Assembly: GCA_035328465.1 (NCBI GenBank)
Contig: DAOLIQ010000008.1
Coordinates: 1-64,000 of the forward strand
Direction of reading: 5' to 3'
DNA: 64,000 nucleotides
Source of the DNA: JADJEI01 sp035328465
Lineage (GTDB): Bacteria; Bacteroidota; Ignavibacteria; Ignavibacteriales; Ignavibacteriaceae
In this document: piece after piece, positions 51,730-59,283 of the stretch
Numbering within the stretch: the first letter of the stretch is position 1
Layout: each line of letters starts with the position of its first letter
Notes under the pieces: model-generated
The model's database searches: none
What the model was told of the DNA's origin: nothing
The model's input: the letters and a program-made list of their open reading frames with translations, nothing else
Translations under genes and position numbers: made by a program

Positions 51730-52980
51730 ATGAGCGGTAAAGCAACTTTTATTTTAGTTTTAGCTTTCAGCGGTTTGTTCCTGCTAAAGGGAAACGAGTT
51801 AATTGGTTTTTCAAATGATAGTATGGATAATTTTATTCAATATTACACAGAAACCAACACACACAATATTGCTACTGCTGGTGCGAACATGGCGGTTAAT
51901 CAACTGTTCTTTAATAAATATTGGAACACCGGATATTCTAATATTCCCTTTGAAAATGGTCGATTCACTGTAACAGTAACATCTTATGGTGACGACAACC
52001 GGAAATTGGTTTCAATTGGTTCTTATGAAGGATTCAAGGACACAGTAACCGTTTTACTCCAGCCAAAAAACTTCGCTCAATATGGCAACTTTTACAATGT
52101 TATGGGTGGTGTTTGGGCCGCAACAGGCGATACATTTTCGGGACCGTTTCATACAAACGATTATTTAAATTGTTATGGCAATCCCGTTTTTCTTGGTTAT
52201 ACAACAACACTAAAAGGTGTTAAAAAATATAACGCTTACAGTAATCCAGTTTTCCTTGGCGGATTAGAAACTGGTGTAAGCATCCCTCTCGAGTTTGATA
52301 CAAGCTCTATTAGAAAAGCTGCATATACAGATGGTAAAATTTTTCGGGATACAACAAATAAAAATTACATTACCGATGTAAAGCTCACTTTTCTTAATGA
52401 TGGTAATGTTAAATACCAGGTTAATATAAACAATAAAGGCTGGACTACTGAAAAGACAACACCCCTTAAAACATTAGCACCAAATGGAGTGATTTATGTT
52501 GAAAAGGGAAATGTTTATGTTGAAGGAACTTTGAATGGGCAAGCTACAATTGTTGCTACAAAGAAAGGTACGACTTCCGCTGGAACTGTACATATCGCAA
52601 ACAGCATTACCTATAACACAAATCCATTGATCGATCCATCCTCAACAGATATGCTTGGACTCGTTGGCGAGCAAAAGGTCCAGGTTGATTTTAATTCTTC
52701 ACGTGGAGATATTAATATTCACGCCTCTATTTACTCACAAAATGATGGGCTTGTAATTGATAAATATTCTAGTTACCCCTCTGCATACCATATGAATTTA
52801 TTAGGCGGTGTAATTGGACAAAAAATTCAGCCAACAGCAGTTTATAAATGGGTTGGTAAGGATTTAATACCTACTAATGGTTACAGTTATATTCACAAAT
52901 ATGATCAAAGATTTTACAAACAAGTACCGCCCTATTTCCCTAAAACAAAATATTATAAAGTTATTAGCTGGGCAGAATAA
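51730..52980 (+). CDS. Large pilin-like protein (PilX-type N-terminus, extracellular domain)
   Basis: A 416-residue protein. MSGKATFILVLAFSGLFLLK gives a three-residue tip ending in Gly and a hydrophobic helix. NIATAGANMAVNQLFFNKYW and the strand FENGRFTVTV resemble the region after the anchor in PilX-like proteins. The following beta-rich domain has GPFHTNDYLNCYGNPVFLG and repeated GNPVF/SNPVFLGG elements, with a second region at DINIHASIYSQNDGLVIDKY. I recall similar GP-HTN-G-PxF domains in pilus-associated DUF4900-type proteins, unverified. It ends in a strong terminator. Confidence 0.7.
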   Translation: MSGKATFILVLAFSGLFLLKGNELIGFSNDSMDNFIQYYTETNTHNIATAGANMAVNQLFFNKYWNTGYSNIPFENGRFTVTVTSYGDDNRKLVSIGSYEGFKDTVTVLLQPKNFAQYGNFYNVMGGVWAATGDTFSGPFHTNDYLNCYGNPVFLGYTTTLKGVKKYNAYSNPVFLGGLETGVSIPLEFDTSSIRKAAYTDGKIFRDTTNKNYITDVKLTFLNDGNVKYQVNINNKGWTTEKTTPLKTLAPNGVIYVEKGNVYVEGTLNGQATIVATKKGTTSAGTVHIANSITYNTNPLIDPSSTDMLGLVGEQKVQVDFNSSRGDINIHASIYSQNDGLVIDKYSSYPSAYHMNLLGGVIGQKIQPTAVYKWVGKDLIPTNGYSYIHKYDQRFYKQVPPYFPKTKYYKVISWAE

Positions 52981-53000
52981 AACGGAAATAGTTTAATTAA

Positions 53001-53037
53001 AAAAACGGCGAACCATTACTGTTCGCCGTTTTTTTTT
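53001..53037 (+). terminator. Strong bidirectional Rho-independent terminator
   Basis: A perfect 13-base-pair stem, AAAAACGGCGAAC (53001-53013) with GTTCGCCGTTTTT (53021-53033), has a seven-base loop. It is followed by further Ts to 53037. The A tract on the left gives the mirror-image terminator for the opposite strand. It separates the plus-strand pilin-like operon from the convergent minus-strand metallopeptidase gene. Confidence 0.93.
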
Positions 53038-53097
53038 ACTGTAGTAATTTTACATTACAAGTTTTATTGCTTAAGAATTAGGTAGTTTTCTTCTTAC

Positions 53098-53817
53098 TCA
53101 AAAAAGTGTTACACTAAAATTTTTTAATTCTTTATCAAGTCTTTTGGCATCTCCGGTTACATTATTCAGTAATTTCCAGAACTTGCGGCTATGATTATGA
53201 TGAACCGTATGCACCAACTCATGAAGTATTACATAATCAATTAAATGATCAGGCAGACGCATAAGATGAATGTTTAAATTAATATTATTTTTACCCGAAC
53301 AACTTCCCCACCTTGACTTAAGATTTTTGATTGATAGGTTTTGATATTCAAATCCGAATCGATCAGATAACAGACGAACTCTTGCCGGGAAAAATGATTT
53401 TGCTTCAACTCGTAAAGCCTCGATTATTCCTTTCTTAATTGCCGATTGAACTTCTATTGATTCAGGGTTGAAAACAGATGGATGAGAAACTATTATCTTT
53501 CCTTCAGAAATACGTAACGATATTTTTTGCTGATCTGTCGTTAATAAATGAAGTGCATAATTTCGTGGAAGGCATTTTGATTTTTCATCTATAATTGGTT
53601 TTTGAGATTCGTAGCTTTTAACCTTATCCAAATGTTTTCTAATCCATGGTTTTTTCCCTTCCACTATTGCAGCCGCATTAGAAAAACTTAGACCAATTGG
53701 TACAGATACTCTGACTCCATGAAAGGGTTTAATCGATATATTTAAATACTTAGCCCTGTTACTGCGTCTGAATATTACTTCTCCAACACTTTCAACGTAA
53801 ATTGTTTTATTAGTCAT
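53098..53817 (-). CDS. YgjP-like (DUF45/M48-type) metallopeptidase
   Basis: A 239-residue protein of the YgjP/WLM zincin group. The metal site HELVHTVHHNHS (about residues 199-210) contains HExxH with the third His in the following segment. LKSRWGSCSGKNNINLNIHL is the conserved block before it, and an N-terminal beta domain (RAKYLNISIKPFHGVRVSVP) is typical. The native substrate is unknown. It is convergent with the pilin-like operon across a terminator. Confidence 0.88.
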   Translation of the reverse strand: MTNKTIYVESVGEVIFRRSNRAKYLNISIKPFHGVRVSVPIGLSFSNAAAIVEGKKPWIRKHLDKVKSYESQKPIIDEKSKCLPRNYALHLLTTDQQKISLRISEGKIIVSHPSVFNPESIEVQSAIKKGIIEALRVEAKSFFPARVRLLSDRFGFEYQNLSIKNLKSRWGSCSGKNNINLNIHLMRLPDHLIDYVILHELVHTVHHNHSRKFWKLLNNVTGDAKRLDKELKNFSVTLF

Positions 53818-54002
53818 TTGATTTAAGCGGAATGGAAATGGAATTATTTTCTAGTGAAAATTAAATAAACGACCGAAGACTGTTGTGAGAAATTGTGACA
53901 AGGCTAAAAAAAATACTGACAACACAAGACAATAAAATTTTCAATAGCTGAATAACTCTCAAAAACAAAATTAAAGTTCTTCAGTTATAATTAAAATTAT
54001 TT

Positions 54003-54422
54003 TTATTTATTTACAGTTAGTATCCAGGCATCTTTAAAATCATTCATTTTCCAAATTTCATTTCTAATTTTTTCAGCATCAGATTTAGATGTATAAGCCG
54101 AACTCAATTGTACAACATAAAGATTAACTTCTTTGCTGTAAGCAATATTAAGTGAATGATTTATTTTATACTTACTTTCATTTAAAAAATTTTCAGCTCT
54201 TTCTTTCGTAGTGAATGCTCCAATCTGAACAACATAGTAAGTGACTCCAAGCGAAGGATACTGCATTGGATCTGTAAGTTCAAAAGTCGAATCGGATTTA
54301 ACTTCATCAAATACATAAACTTCATCTGATTTTTCGTCAGTCGTTTCGGTGGTTGATGAACAACCTGCGATGATAATCGAAATCAAGCTTATAACGAAAA
54401 TGTTTTTCAATAATTTATTCAT
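54003..54422 (-). CDS. SPOR-domain lipoprotein
   Basis: A 139-residue protein with a lipoprotein signal (FVISLISIIIAGCSSTTE; lipobox IAGC, cysteine 21). An acidic linker leads to a SPOR domain at about residues 61-137 (TYYVVQIGAFTTKERAENFL, then NLYVVQLSSAYTSKSDAEKI). SPOR domains bind denuded glycan strands at division septa. Whether it stays at the inner membrane or reaches the outer membrane is unclear. It is probably transcribed alone; a terminator lies just upstream of it. Confidence 0.88.
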   Translation of the reverse strand: MNKLLKNIFVISLISIIIAGCSSTTETTDEKSDEVYVFDEVKSDSTFELTDPMQYPSLGVTYYVVQIGAFTTKERAENFLNESKYKINHSLNIAYSKEVNLYVVQLSSAYTSKSDAEKIRNEIWKMNDFKDAWILTVNK

Positions 54423-54482
54423 ATAAAAAATGTCCTTCCTATTATGAAATTCAAATTATGGAAATAAAGGAATTAATCAAAA

Positions 54483-54517
54483 GAAGAAAAAGAAGGGATG
54501 AAAAATTCATCCCTTCT
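54483..54517 (-). terminator. Rho-independent terminator after the SGNH lipase gene
   Basis: A 12-base-pair perfect stem (54491-54502 with 54506-54517) has a three-base loop. Read on the minus strand, a T-rich stretch follows (complement of 54483-54490). It ends the fadL-lipase transcript just before the SPOR gene. Confidence 0.88.
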
Positions 54518-54532
54518 GAAGATAGGATTTAA

Positions 54533-55963
54533 TTAAAATAACAAATGCTCAAATACCTTTGCAGGAATATCAAAGTAATTACTATTTCCATTCAGCTTTG
54601 ATGCAAGAACAATGCTTCCGGGGATAGTTGAAACATCTATCAATGGAATGTTCGCACTGAATTTAGTATTCATAACTTTAATAAATTCATTTGCGATAAT
54701 TGCCTGCCCCCTGCTCGAAGGATGAACACCGTCAAGGCTGAACAAACCGCCAGTAACATATAAAGTTGTAAAATTTATCCCGTTGTAATTAGTTCCGCCA
54801 GTAAAATCATTTTGTCTAATTGAGTTAAAAATTCCATTTATATCTACAAGTCCGAAACCAAAATTCGCTGCAGCAGTTGCAATTGCACCATTGAAAGCTG
54901 CGACTGCATCATTTGCAATTGTAATTTCACCGTCATCAAGTATTAGCGCATTAGGCCAGGGATTTCCAACAGAAAAGCCAAACAACTGGGTTGTATCAAT
55001 ACCGAAAATTGATGGGTCACTTATTCCGTTATCGCGATAAAATTTACCGGTTGGTTTACCAAGCAAAGATGCGTATGAACTGCCTTTCAGAGTAACTAAT
55101 ACACCACCAGTTAATAAGCTAGTTGAATCAGCTACACCGATAACAGTAGTGCTTGATTGATAAACCAGACCTGGAGCTCCTGAAACAGTCCAAGGAACAG
55201 ATAGCGCCATTTGAGGACCAACAGTTGTGAAAAAAGGAATCGCAGTTACATTTGGAATATTAGCAACAACTACCGGAACTTGTGCTTGTGCTAATGTACC
55301 GGCAATACCATTAAATAATGCAGCAAACTGTCCAGCATCAGTTGGTGATGTTGGTGCAGTTCCCCCGCTTGTCGCATACCCAAGCACATCATTGTTTCCA
55401 ATCCATAAAGTAACTAAGGTAGGGTCAAGCGTAAGCGCTTGCGAAAGTTGAGATCCAATATTTAAAGCACTGTTTCTAAGTATTAAATCGAAATACGGAT
55501 TTGGCACTCCAGCAAAAATATACGAAGCACAATCTGTTGACTTTGTTGCAAATAGTACATCATAAACCAAAGCCCCGGGCACTCCAAGATTATTGTAAGG
55601 AGCAGAATAATTTAAATTAGTCGGCACACCTGAATTTGGATTTGTGTAAATTGAAAAAGGAGAAAGACTCCCAACTTCTAATCTACCGCCAAGTCCAGGA
55701 TCGCTTATCCACGGAGTGGCAAAGCTTGTATTAACTTGCTGAGAAATAAGATTGCCGTAGGAATACATTTGTGCGCTTTCAAATAGTGTTCCTGATTGAT
55801 AACCTGCTGTTATGCTGTTTCCGATAGCAACATATCTAGTGAAATCAGCGTTGCCATTAACAGGTCCTGTGGAGGGCGCAGTTAATTTGTTATAATCATC
55901 GCAGCCGGAGGTTAGTAAAAGAATAACAGTAAATAGAGCGGATAGATATTTAATTATTTTCAT
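54533..55963 (-). CDS. SGNH/GDSL-type hydrolase lipoprotein
   Basis: A 476-residue lipoprotein. The signal is MKIIKYLSALFTVILLLTSG, with the lipobox cysteine at 21. Catalytic blocks are AIGNSITAGY (Ser in the GDSL-like motif), NLGVPGALVYD (block II Gly), LWIGNNDVLGY (block III Asn) and DGVHPSSRGQ (catalytic Asp-His). It therefore has a full catalytic set and probably acts as an esterase or lipase on the cell surface. It follows the FadL-like porin by 16 bases, a pairing common in Bacteroidota, suggesting lipid hydrolysis before uptake. Confidence 0.9.
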   Translation of the reverse strand: MKIIKYLSALFTVILLLTSGCDDYNKLTAPSTGPVNGNADFTRYVAIGNSITAGYQSGTLFESAQMYSYGNLISQQVNTSFATPWISDPGLGGRLEVGSLSPFSIYTNPNSGVPTNLNYSAPYNNLGVPGALVYDVLFATKSTDCASYIFAGVPNPYFDLILRNSALNIGSQLSQALTLDPTLVTLWIGNNDVLGYATSGGTAPTSPTDAGQFAALFNGIAGTLAQAQVPVVVANIPNVTAIPFFTTVGPQMALSVPWTVSGAPGLVYQSSTTVIGVADSTSLLTGGVLVTLKGSSYASLLGKPTGKFYRDNGISDPSIFGIDTTQLFGFSVGNPWPNALILDDGEITIANDAVAAFNGAIATAAANFGFGLVDINGIFNSIRQNDFTGGTNYNGINFTTLYVTGGLFSLDGVHPSSRGQAIIANEFIKVMNTKFSANIPLIDVSTIPGSIVLASKLNGNSNYFDIPAKVFEHLLF

Positions 55964-55979
55964 TTTTCATTTTCCTCTC

Positions 55980-57221
55980 TTATAAACCATATAATAAACT
56001 AAATGATAAAATATTTGCATAAGAATTATATGTCCCATTGAAAGCACTTCCGCCGGGAGTATATTCTTCATTGGAATTAGTAACGGTCAATTCTTGTGAT
56101 CGTATGAAAAGAAATGACCCTGTGACTGTAAGATTCTCAGTTAGCTTTCCTTCAACACCAATGCTGAGTCCTAAACGATCAGCATCAGGTAATGAAGGAT
56201 TCAGATTTTCTGATTCAACCGGATTGCTGTCAAAATAAACTCCTGCCATTAACGACAGGTCGTCACTAGCCTTGTAACCTGCACCGAATCTTATAATATA
56301 AGAATCTTTGTATAAACGCGGGCTTGATAAATCTTCAAGATCGGGATTTACAAAATTAACGACAAGATAATCGTAACTGCTCCAACCAACAAATTGATAA
56401 TCAGCACTGAGTTTTAAACTTGAAGAAACATCCACCGCTAAACCAACAGCGAGATTCATTGGAGTTTTCAAATCAGCAGTCACATCTCCTTGCGGAACAT
56501 TGCTAATTAATTGTTCAGGTGCAGTTGCTGTTGCTGTTCCCTCAAATGTGTATTCAACCTCACTGTGGAACGAAGCACCAAGTGATAGAAAATCAAATGG
56601 CTTCAACATTATACCTGCGTTATAACCAAATGCAGAGTTATCTTTTCCTTCAAGATGAATGAATGCATCGCCGGCGAATGGTTCAAGTGAGTTTTTTCTT
56701 GTTATTAAAACATCAGCAAAACTGTAAACAAAGCCAACACTTAATGAAAGAAAACTAAATGGCTGATAAGTGATAACAGGCGTAACAATAAATGTTTTTA
56801 ACTCTGTTTCAATAGCCAGATATTTACCAATCCAATCATCATCCCATCTAGTTCCCAATCCAAATGGTGTGGTAAAACCAAGACCGACGGCAAAACTCTC
56901 TCCAAAAGTATGTGATCCAAAAAAATGACTGGGGAAAAACACCTGGGGCTGCATGTGGTAAATATCCACATCAGGACTAACACCACGGAAGGTGGATGTT
57001 GGACTAATTAAAGCTGTACCAAACATAATGTGTGTTCCACTTAACTGAGTAAGACCCGCACCATTCCAATAAATGGCAGAGGGGTCGTTTGCAATTGCAG
57101 TGAAAGCACCACCAAGTGCTAACGCTTTAGCACCATGTTCATTTAGCTGAAATCCTCCTGCAAAGATCATTGAATTACTGAGAAGAATTAGAGCTGCAAG
57201 AGACAGAACAAATTTTTTCAA
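55980..57221 (-). CDS. OmpP1/FadL/TodX-family outer-membrane transport protein
   Basis: A 413-residue beta-barrel protein for uptake of hydrophobic compounds such as long-chain fatty acids. The signal peptide is residues 1-21 (ending SMIFAG). The FadL-type N-terminal plug begins GGFQLNEHGAKALALGGAFT and continues AIANDPSAIYWNGAGLTQLS. The barrel strands end in ANILSFSLLYGL. The start is TTG at 57221, supported by GGAGGC just upstream (57225-57230 on the minus strand). It is followed by the SGNH lipase lipoprotein. Confidence 0.92.
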   Translation of the reverse strand: MKKFVLSLAALILLSNSMIFAGGFQLNEHGAKALALGGAFTAIANDPSAIYWNGAGLTQLSGTHIMFGTALISPTSTFRGVSPDVDIYHMQPQVFFPSHFFGSHTFGESFAVGLGFTTPFGLGTRWDDDWIGKYLAIETELKTFIVTPVITYQPFSFLSLSVGFVYSFADVLITRKNSLEPFAGDAFIHLEGKDNSAFGYNAGIMLKPFDFLSLGASFHSEVEYTFEGTATATAPEQLISNVPQGDVTADLKTPMNLAVGLAVDVSSSLKLSADYQFVGWSSYDYLVVNFVNPDLEDLSSPRLYKDSYIIRFGAGYKASDDLSLMAGVYFDSNPVESENLNPSLPDADRLGLSIGVEGKLTENLTVTGSFLFIRSQELTVTNSNEEYTPGGSAFNGTYNSYANILSFSLLYGL

Positions 57222-57284
57222 GTTGCCTCCTTGATTGTTAATTGTTTTTAATCGTCAAAAAATAAGAATATTTGTGGGAATATA

Positions 57285-57791
57285 TCACTCTATCGAAAAT
57301 AAAATTTGTCCTTTTTCTACTGGCTTATTTGTTGAGACAAATATTTCTTTCAAAAAGCACTCTGAGGGAGATTTTATTTCATTCTCCATTTTCATTGCTT
57401 CAAGTACCAAAACTGTATCTCCCTTCATCATCTTTTCTCCGATTTTAAAATTGATTTTTACAATCATCCCGGGCATCGGCGATTTAATATTTTGAGAATG
57501 AGGTTTGCCGGAAGTTTCTGATTCTATAATTTGGTTAGTTCTTTCCTCTAGTTCAGTCAGAATATTAACCTCATAAAAATTTCCTTTATAGTTAAGCGAA
57601 ATATTTTCACCATTTTTCGATTCAATTTTAAGTTCATAAAATTTATTATTTAACTTTAGAATAATTGAATCTTTTTTCAACTCAACAAGCTCTCCTGAAA
57701 TCTTTGATTTATCAAGAAATATAGTTGAGTTACCATCGAAAGAAATTCTTTTTTTTAGCACTCCGTTAACTGTTGCAAAAAATTCACTCAT
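57285..57791 (-). CDS. Biotin carboxyl carrier protein subunit
   Basis: 168 residues from the ATG at 57791 (SEFFATVNGVLKKRI); a frame open to 57860 would run far into the carboxylase gene. A beta-rich N-terminal part precedes the biotinyl domain, which starts SPMPGMIVKINFKIGEKMMK. The biotin site is LEAMKMEN, with K134. It resembles the C-terminal half of propionyl- or methylcrotonyl-CoA carboxylase alpha subunits, here a separate protein. It overlaps the carboxylase gene by 8 bases. A carboxyltransferase gene is absent from the window. Confidence 0.92.
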   Translation of the reverse strand: MSEFFATVNGVLKKRISFDGNSTIFLDKSKISGELVELKKDSIILKLNNKFYELKIESKNGENISLNYKGNFYEVNILTELEERTNQIIESETSGKPHSQNIKSPMPGMIVKINFKIGEKMMKGDTVLVLEAMKMENEIKSPSECFLKEIFVSTNKPVEKGQILFSIE

Positions 57792-59280
57792 AATTTTGTT
57801 CCGTCCATCTATTAAAACTTGTTGTAATTTTATCACTTCCAATCGTCGGATGCGAACCAAGTTTAATTAATAATGCCGCAATTGCAGCAACATCCTCGCA
57901 GGATATTGTTTCGTTGACTACAATTTCTGCGTTTAAAATTTCTGCAATTGAATTTTCGATAAAATTTATATTGAAACTACTATCCAAAAATTTTTTATGA
58001 CTTAAAACATTTTTAAGAAAGGAGACATTGTTTTTTATCCCTGTAATTGAATATTCATCAAGAGCACGAATCATACGCTTTATCGCGGATGCTCTATTAT
58101 TTGACCATGCAATTATTTTTGCAACTAATGGATCATAATAAACAGATACCTCACTCCCCTGCTGAAAACCGGAATCTACTCTGATACCAGGACCGGCTGG
58201 TTCGCTATAACTTTGCAGTATGCCGGTTGAAGGAAGAAAATTGTTTTGCGGATCTTCTGCATAAATACGGCATTCAATCGCGTGACCGTTAATCTTCAAA
58301 TCATTTTGATTGAAAGATAATTTCTCACCCGCGGCGATTTGTATTTGCTCCTTCACAAGATCAATTCCGGAAATTAATTCAGTAACAGGATGCTCTACCT
58401 GAAGCCGTGTATTCATTTCAAGAAAATAAAAATTCTTTTCCCTATCCATTAAAAATTCAATCGTTCCCGCGCTTTGATAATTGCAGGCTTTCGCAGCTTT
58501 TATTGCTGCTTCTGTAATTTTATTTCGTGTGTTTTCATCAATAGAGGGTGAAGGTGATTCTTCAATTATTTTCTGATGTCTTCTCTGCACTGAACATTCA
58601 CGTTCGTAAAGGTGTGCATAGTTCCCATGTTTATCGGCAATAATCTGAACTTCGATATGTTTTGGATCTTCAATTAACTTTTCAAGATAAATTGAACTAT
58701 CACCGAAAGCTTTTTCAGCTTCCCGCTTTGCTGCTTCAAAGGCTCCTTTAAATTCTTGTTCTGAATTTACAATTCGCATTCCTTTTCCACCGCCCCCTGC
58801 AGATGCTTTTAGTAAAACAGGAAATCCAATTTTTACTGCAGTTTCAATTCCCTCTTCCAGATTTTGAATCGGCTTAATTGTACCCGGGACGACGGGTACA
58901 TCATTTTCTTTCATCAATGACCGGGCTGAGGTTTTGCTTCCCATCATTTTTACTGATGTCGAAGAAGGACCGATAAAAATTAGATTTGCTTCTTCAACCA
59001 TTTTAATAAATGTGCTGTTCTCTGAAAGAAATCCATAACCTGGATGAATTGCATCAGCATTAATATTTTTTGCAAGCTTAATTAATCTTTCTTTTACAAG
59101 GTAGGATTGGCTTGAAGGTGCTTCTCCAATGAGATAGGCTTCATCGGCTAATAGTGTATGTTTTGCTTTTTTGTCTGCTTCTGAATAAACTGCTGCCGCA
59201 ATAATGCCAAGCTCTTTGCAGGCTCTTATTATTCGTACAGCAATTTCACCACGATTTGCGATCAGTATTTTTTTTATCAT
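57784..59280 (-). CDS. accC: Biotin carboxylase subunit (acetyl/propionyl-CoA carboxylase type)
   Basis: A 498-residue ATP-grasp enzyme that carboxylates biotin. KKILIANRGEIAVRIIRACK opens the domain, and HPGYGFLSEN, KASAGGGGKGMR (ATP-grasp loop) and ERECSVQRRHQKIIEESPSP follow. FLEMNTRLQVEHPVTELISG is the catalytic block. At about 500 residues it is slightly longer than AccC and resembles the N-terminal part of acyl-CoA carboxylase alpha chains. Its final overlap with the biotin carrier gene shows that the two form one enzyme. It follows mutS2 by three bases. Confidence 0.92.
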   Translation of the reverse strand: MIKKILIANRGEIAVRIIRACKELGIIAAAVYSEADKKAKHTLLADEAYLIGEAPSSQSYLVKERLIKLAKNINADAIHPGYGFLSENSTFIKMVEEANLIFIGPSSTSVKMMGSKTSARSLMKENDVPVVPGTIKPIQNLEEGIETAVKIGFPVLLKASAGGGGKGMRIVNSEQEFKGAFEAAKREAEKAFGDSSIYLEKLIEDPKHIEVQIIADKHGNYAHLYERECSVQRRHQKIIEESPSPSIDENTRNKITEAAIKAAKACNYQSAGTIEFLMDREKNFYFLEMNTRLQVEHPVTELISGIDLVKEQIQIAAGEKLSFNQNDLKINGHAIECRIYAEDPQNNFLPSTGILQSYSEPAGPGIRVDSGFQQGSEVSVYYDPLVAKIIAWSNNRASAIKRMIRALDEYSITGIKNNVSFLKNVLSHKKFLDSSFNINFIENSIAEILNAEIVVNETISCEDVAAIAALLIKLGSHPTIGSDKITTSFNRWTEQNYE

Positions 59281-59283
59281 TAG

